DNA from: Deinococcota bacterium
GTDB taxonomy: Bacteria; Deinococcota; Deinococci; Deinococcales; Trueperaceae
Reading direction: 5' to 3'
NCBI GenBank assembly: GCA_963170125.1
Contig: CAUJFI010000172.1
Location: 1 to 40,023, forward strand
DNA: 40,023 bases
Below, piece after piece: positions 38,850 to 40,023 of the stretch; positions within the stretch are counted from its first letter, which is position 1, and each line of letters begins with the position of its first letter. Below the pieces are notes generated by a model. That model made no database searches. It was not told where the DNA came from and worked only from the letters and a program-made list of their open reading frames with translations. The position numbers were made by a program, and so were the translations under genes.

Positions 38850-40023
38850 CTAGACGACCGTCCGCACCCGTAGCTCCACGGTGGCAAGGAGTCGCGGCGG
38901 CCGCCGCGCACGGGAAGCCTGTTCGAACGCGTAGGCGTAGCGCAGCACCTGCGCGTCTCGCCACGCGGTGCTGAAGATGGACAGGCCCCAGGGTAGGCCG
39001 TGCACCGTGCCCGCCGGCACGGTCACGTGCGGGTAGCCCGCGACGGCCGCCGGGCCGGTCGCCGACCCACCGGAACGCCTGACATCGCCGTGCACGTGGT
39101 CGATGAGGTTGGCGACGTTCGTGGTCGGAGAGATCAGCGCGTCCAGGCCGTGCTCGGTCAGCAGGGCGTCGATGCCCTCCTCGCGGCACATGTGCCGGCC
39201 ACTGGCGAGCGCCTCCAAGTAGGCGGCATCGCCGAGTGGCCCCTTGGCCTCCGCAGCCACGAGGAGCTCCTGCCCGAAGAGCGGCATGGAGCGCTCGGCG
39301 TTGGCCACGTTGAACTCGATGACCTCGTGGAGCGTACGGGGCTGCCCGCGGTCGGGCAGGCCGGCGAGGTAGGCGTTCAAGCCGTGCTTGAACTCGTAAA
39401 GGAGGACCTCCCGCTCGGCGGTTCCCCACTCCCCGACCCTTGGCATCTCGAGGCCGTCCACGACCTCCGCGCCGGCAGCCCGCAGGACGCCGAGGAGCGC
39501 ATCGAACGCACGCCCCAGCTCGGGATGGCCGACGACTAGGTTCCTCACGACGCCCAAACGCGCGCCTTGCAGCCCAGCCGGCCGCAGGACCTCGGCAGCG
39601 TCGACCAAGGCCCCGCTCGGGATGCCCGCGGTAGCGGGATCGCGCGGGTCTGGCCCCTGCATGCCCGCCAGCAGGAGCACCGCGTCCGCGACCGTCCGAG
39701 CCATAGGACCCGCCGTGTCTTGGCTGTGGGCGATGGGGATGATGCCGGCACGGGAGACCAGCCCGACGGTGGGCTTGAAGCCGACCACGCCGCTGTGAGA
39801 AGCAGGGCTGACGATCGACCCGTCCGTCTCCGTGCCCACCGCCGCGGCGCAGAGGCTGGCGGCCGCGGCGGCGCCCGACCCGCTCGATGAGCCGCTCGGG
39901 TTGCGGTCCAAGGCGTACGGGTTGCGGCACTGCCCACCGCGGCCGCTCCAGCCGGAGATGGAGCGCGTGGACCGGAAGTTGGCCCACTCCGACATGTTGG
40001 CTTTGCCGAGCAGCTCCTCGCCC
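38850..40023 (-). CDS. Amidase signature family enzyme (N-terminus cut by window edge)
   Basis: The minus-strand frame is open from the right edge to the stop at 38850, giving about 390 residues of an amidase signature enzyme. It reads L-L-G-K-A-N-M-S-E-W-A-N-F at the edge, then N-P-S-G-S-S-S-G-S-G-A-A and G-T-E-T-D-G-S-I-V-S-P-A-S. This carries the cis-Ser (D-G-S) and the nucleophile Ser (P-A-S) of the Ser-cisSer-Lys triad; the Lys lies beyond the edge. The closest plan is the group with peptide-amidase-like members that hydrolyse C-terminal amides or small amides, not GatA, since there is no gatB/gatC nearby and a long insert follows residue 170 of the visible part. Substrate unknown. ATG 39995 is an internal Met. 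Confidence 0.9.
   Translation of the reverse strand, partial: GEELLGKANMSEWANFRSTRSISGWSGRGGQCRNPYALDRNPSGSSSGSGAAAAASLCAAAVGTETDGSIVSPASHSGVVGFKPTVGLVSRAGIIPIAHSQDTAGPMARTVADAVLLLAGMQGPDPRDPATAGIPSGALVDAAEVLRPAGLQGARLGVVRNLVVGHPELGRAFDALLGVLRAAGAEVVDGLEMPRVGEWGTAEREVLLYEFKHGLNAYLAGLPDRGQPRTLHEVIEFNVANAERSMPLFGQELLVAAEAKGPLGDAAYLEALASGRHMCREEGIDALLTEHGLDALISPTTNVANLIDHVHGDVRRSGGSATGPAAVAGYPHVTVPAGTVHGLPWGLSIFSTAWRDAQVLRYAYAFEQASRARRPPRLLATVELRVRTVV

Overview
The window is a GC-rich bacterial chromosome segment with dense genes, frequent ATGA/GTGA/TGATG start-stop overlaps and strong third-position GC bias. At least ten genes have a -10-like TAnnnT hexamer 6 or 7 nt upstream of the start codon, the signature of leaderless mRNAs. 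That habit, together with the gene content, fits Deinococcota (perhaps a Truepera-like lineage) best. This is an inference: Actinomycetota also use leaderless mRNAs, and no rRNA or other marker gene is present.

Layout, left part. 1-277 is the start of an MFS transporter running off the left edge. 479-2524 encodes an unusual fusion of a DUF1684 domain with a PLP-dependent D-serine dehydratase/D-threonine aldolase-type enzyme. 2838-6078 is a sugar ABC importer operon (XylF-like binding protein, single-domain ATPase, XylH-like permease). 6258-8479 holds a rhodanese protein, a 2-hydroxyacid dehydrogenase whose best start is a non-canonical ACG, a SelW-like protein and a 3-methyladenine glycosylase lacking the zinc ligands of the E. 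coli enzyme. An IS3-family transposase relic lies at 8541-8868, followed by an NAD-dependent epimerase. 10104-15239 is a complete peptide/nickel-type (Dpp/Opp/Nik) importer with an intercistronic hairpin after the binding-protein gene.

Middle. 15540-20151 (minus strand) is a Bce-type module: permease, ATPase, intramembrane-sensing kinase and response regulator, with a candidate direct-repeat operator before the transporter genes. Next to it an AlbA_2/schlafen-like gene (20340-22148) sits between two copies of the 5' end of the response-regulator gene, the second a decayed 130-bp fragment. This is the clearest accessory insertion. 22573-26156 carries a DUF1800/DUF1501 pair and a secreted protein of unknown function. 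26267-26931 is a thioredoxin plus CsoR-family repressor operon whose regulator lacks the copper-ligand His, so it looks like a persulfide sensor. A group III-type truncated hemoglobin follows.

Right part. 27490-28959 is an archaeal-type ATPase with a DUF234 domain whose promoter and start codon lie in a 40-bp palindrome. 29019-30047 (unknown membrane protein) diverges from 30145-33324, a fused beta-phosphoglucomutase/GH65 disaccharide phosphorylase. Then come an ArsR-SRPBCC operon with an operator over its start codon, a SHOCT-protein/response-regulator/kinase operon, a class V aminotransferase, an AhpD-like protein and an amidase running off the right edge.

The region is mostly core metabolism, transport and signalling, with two scars of mobile or inserted DNA (8541-8868 and about 20158-22391). 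I saw no tRNA, rRNA, CRISPR array or prophage.
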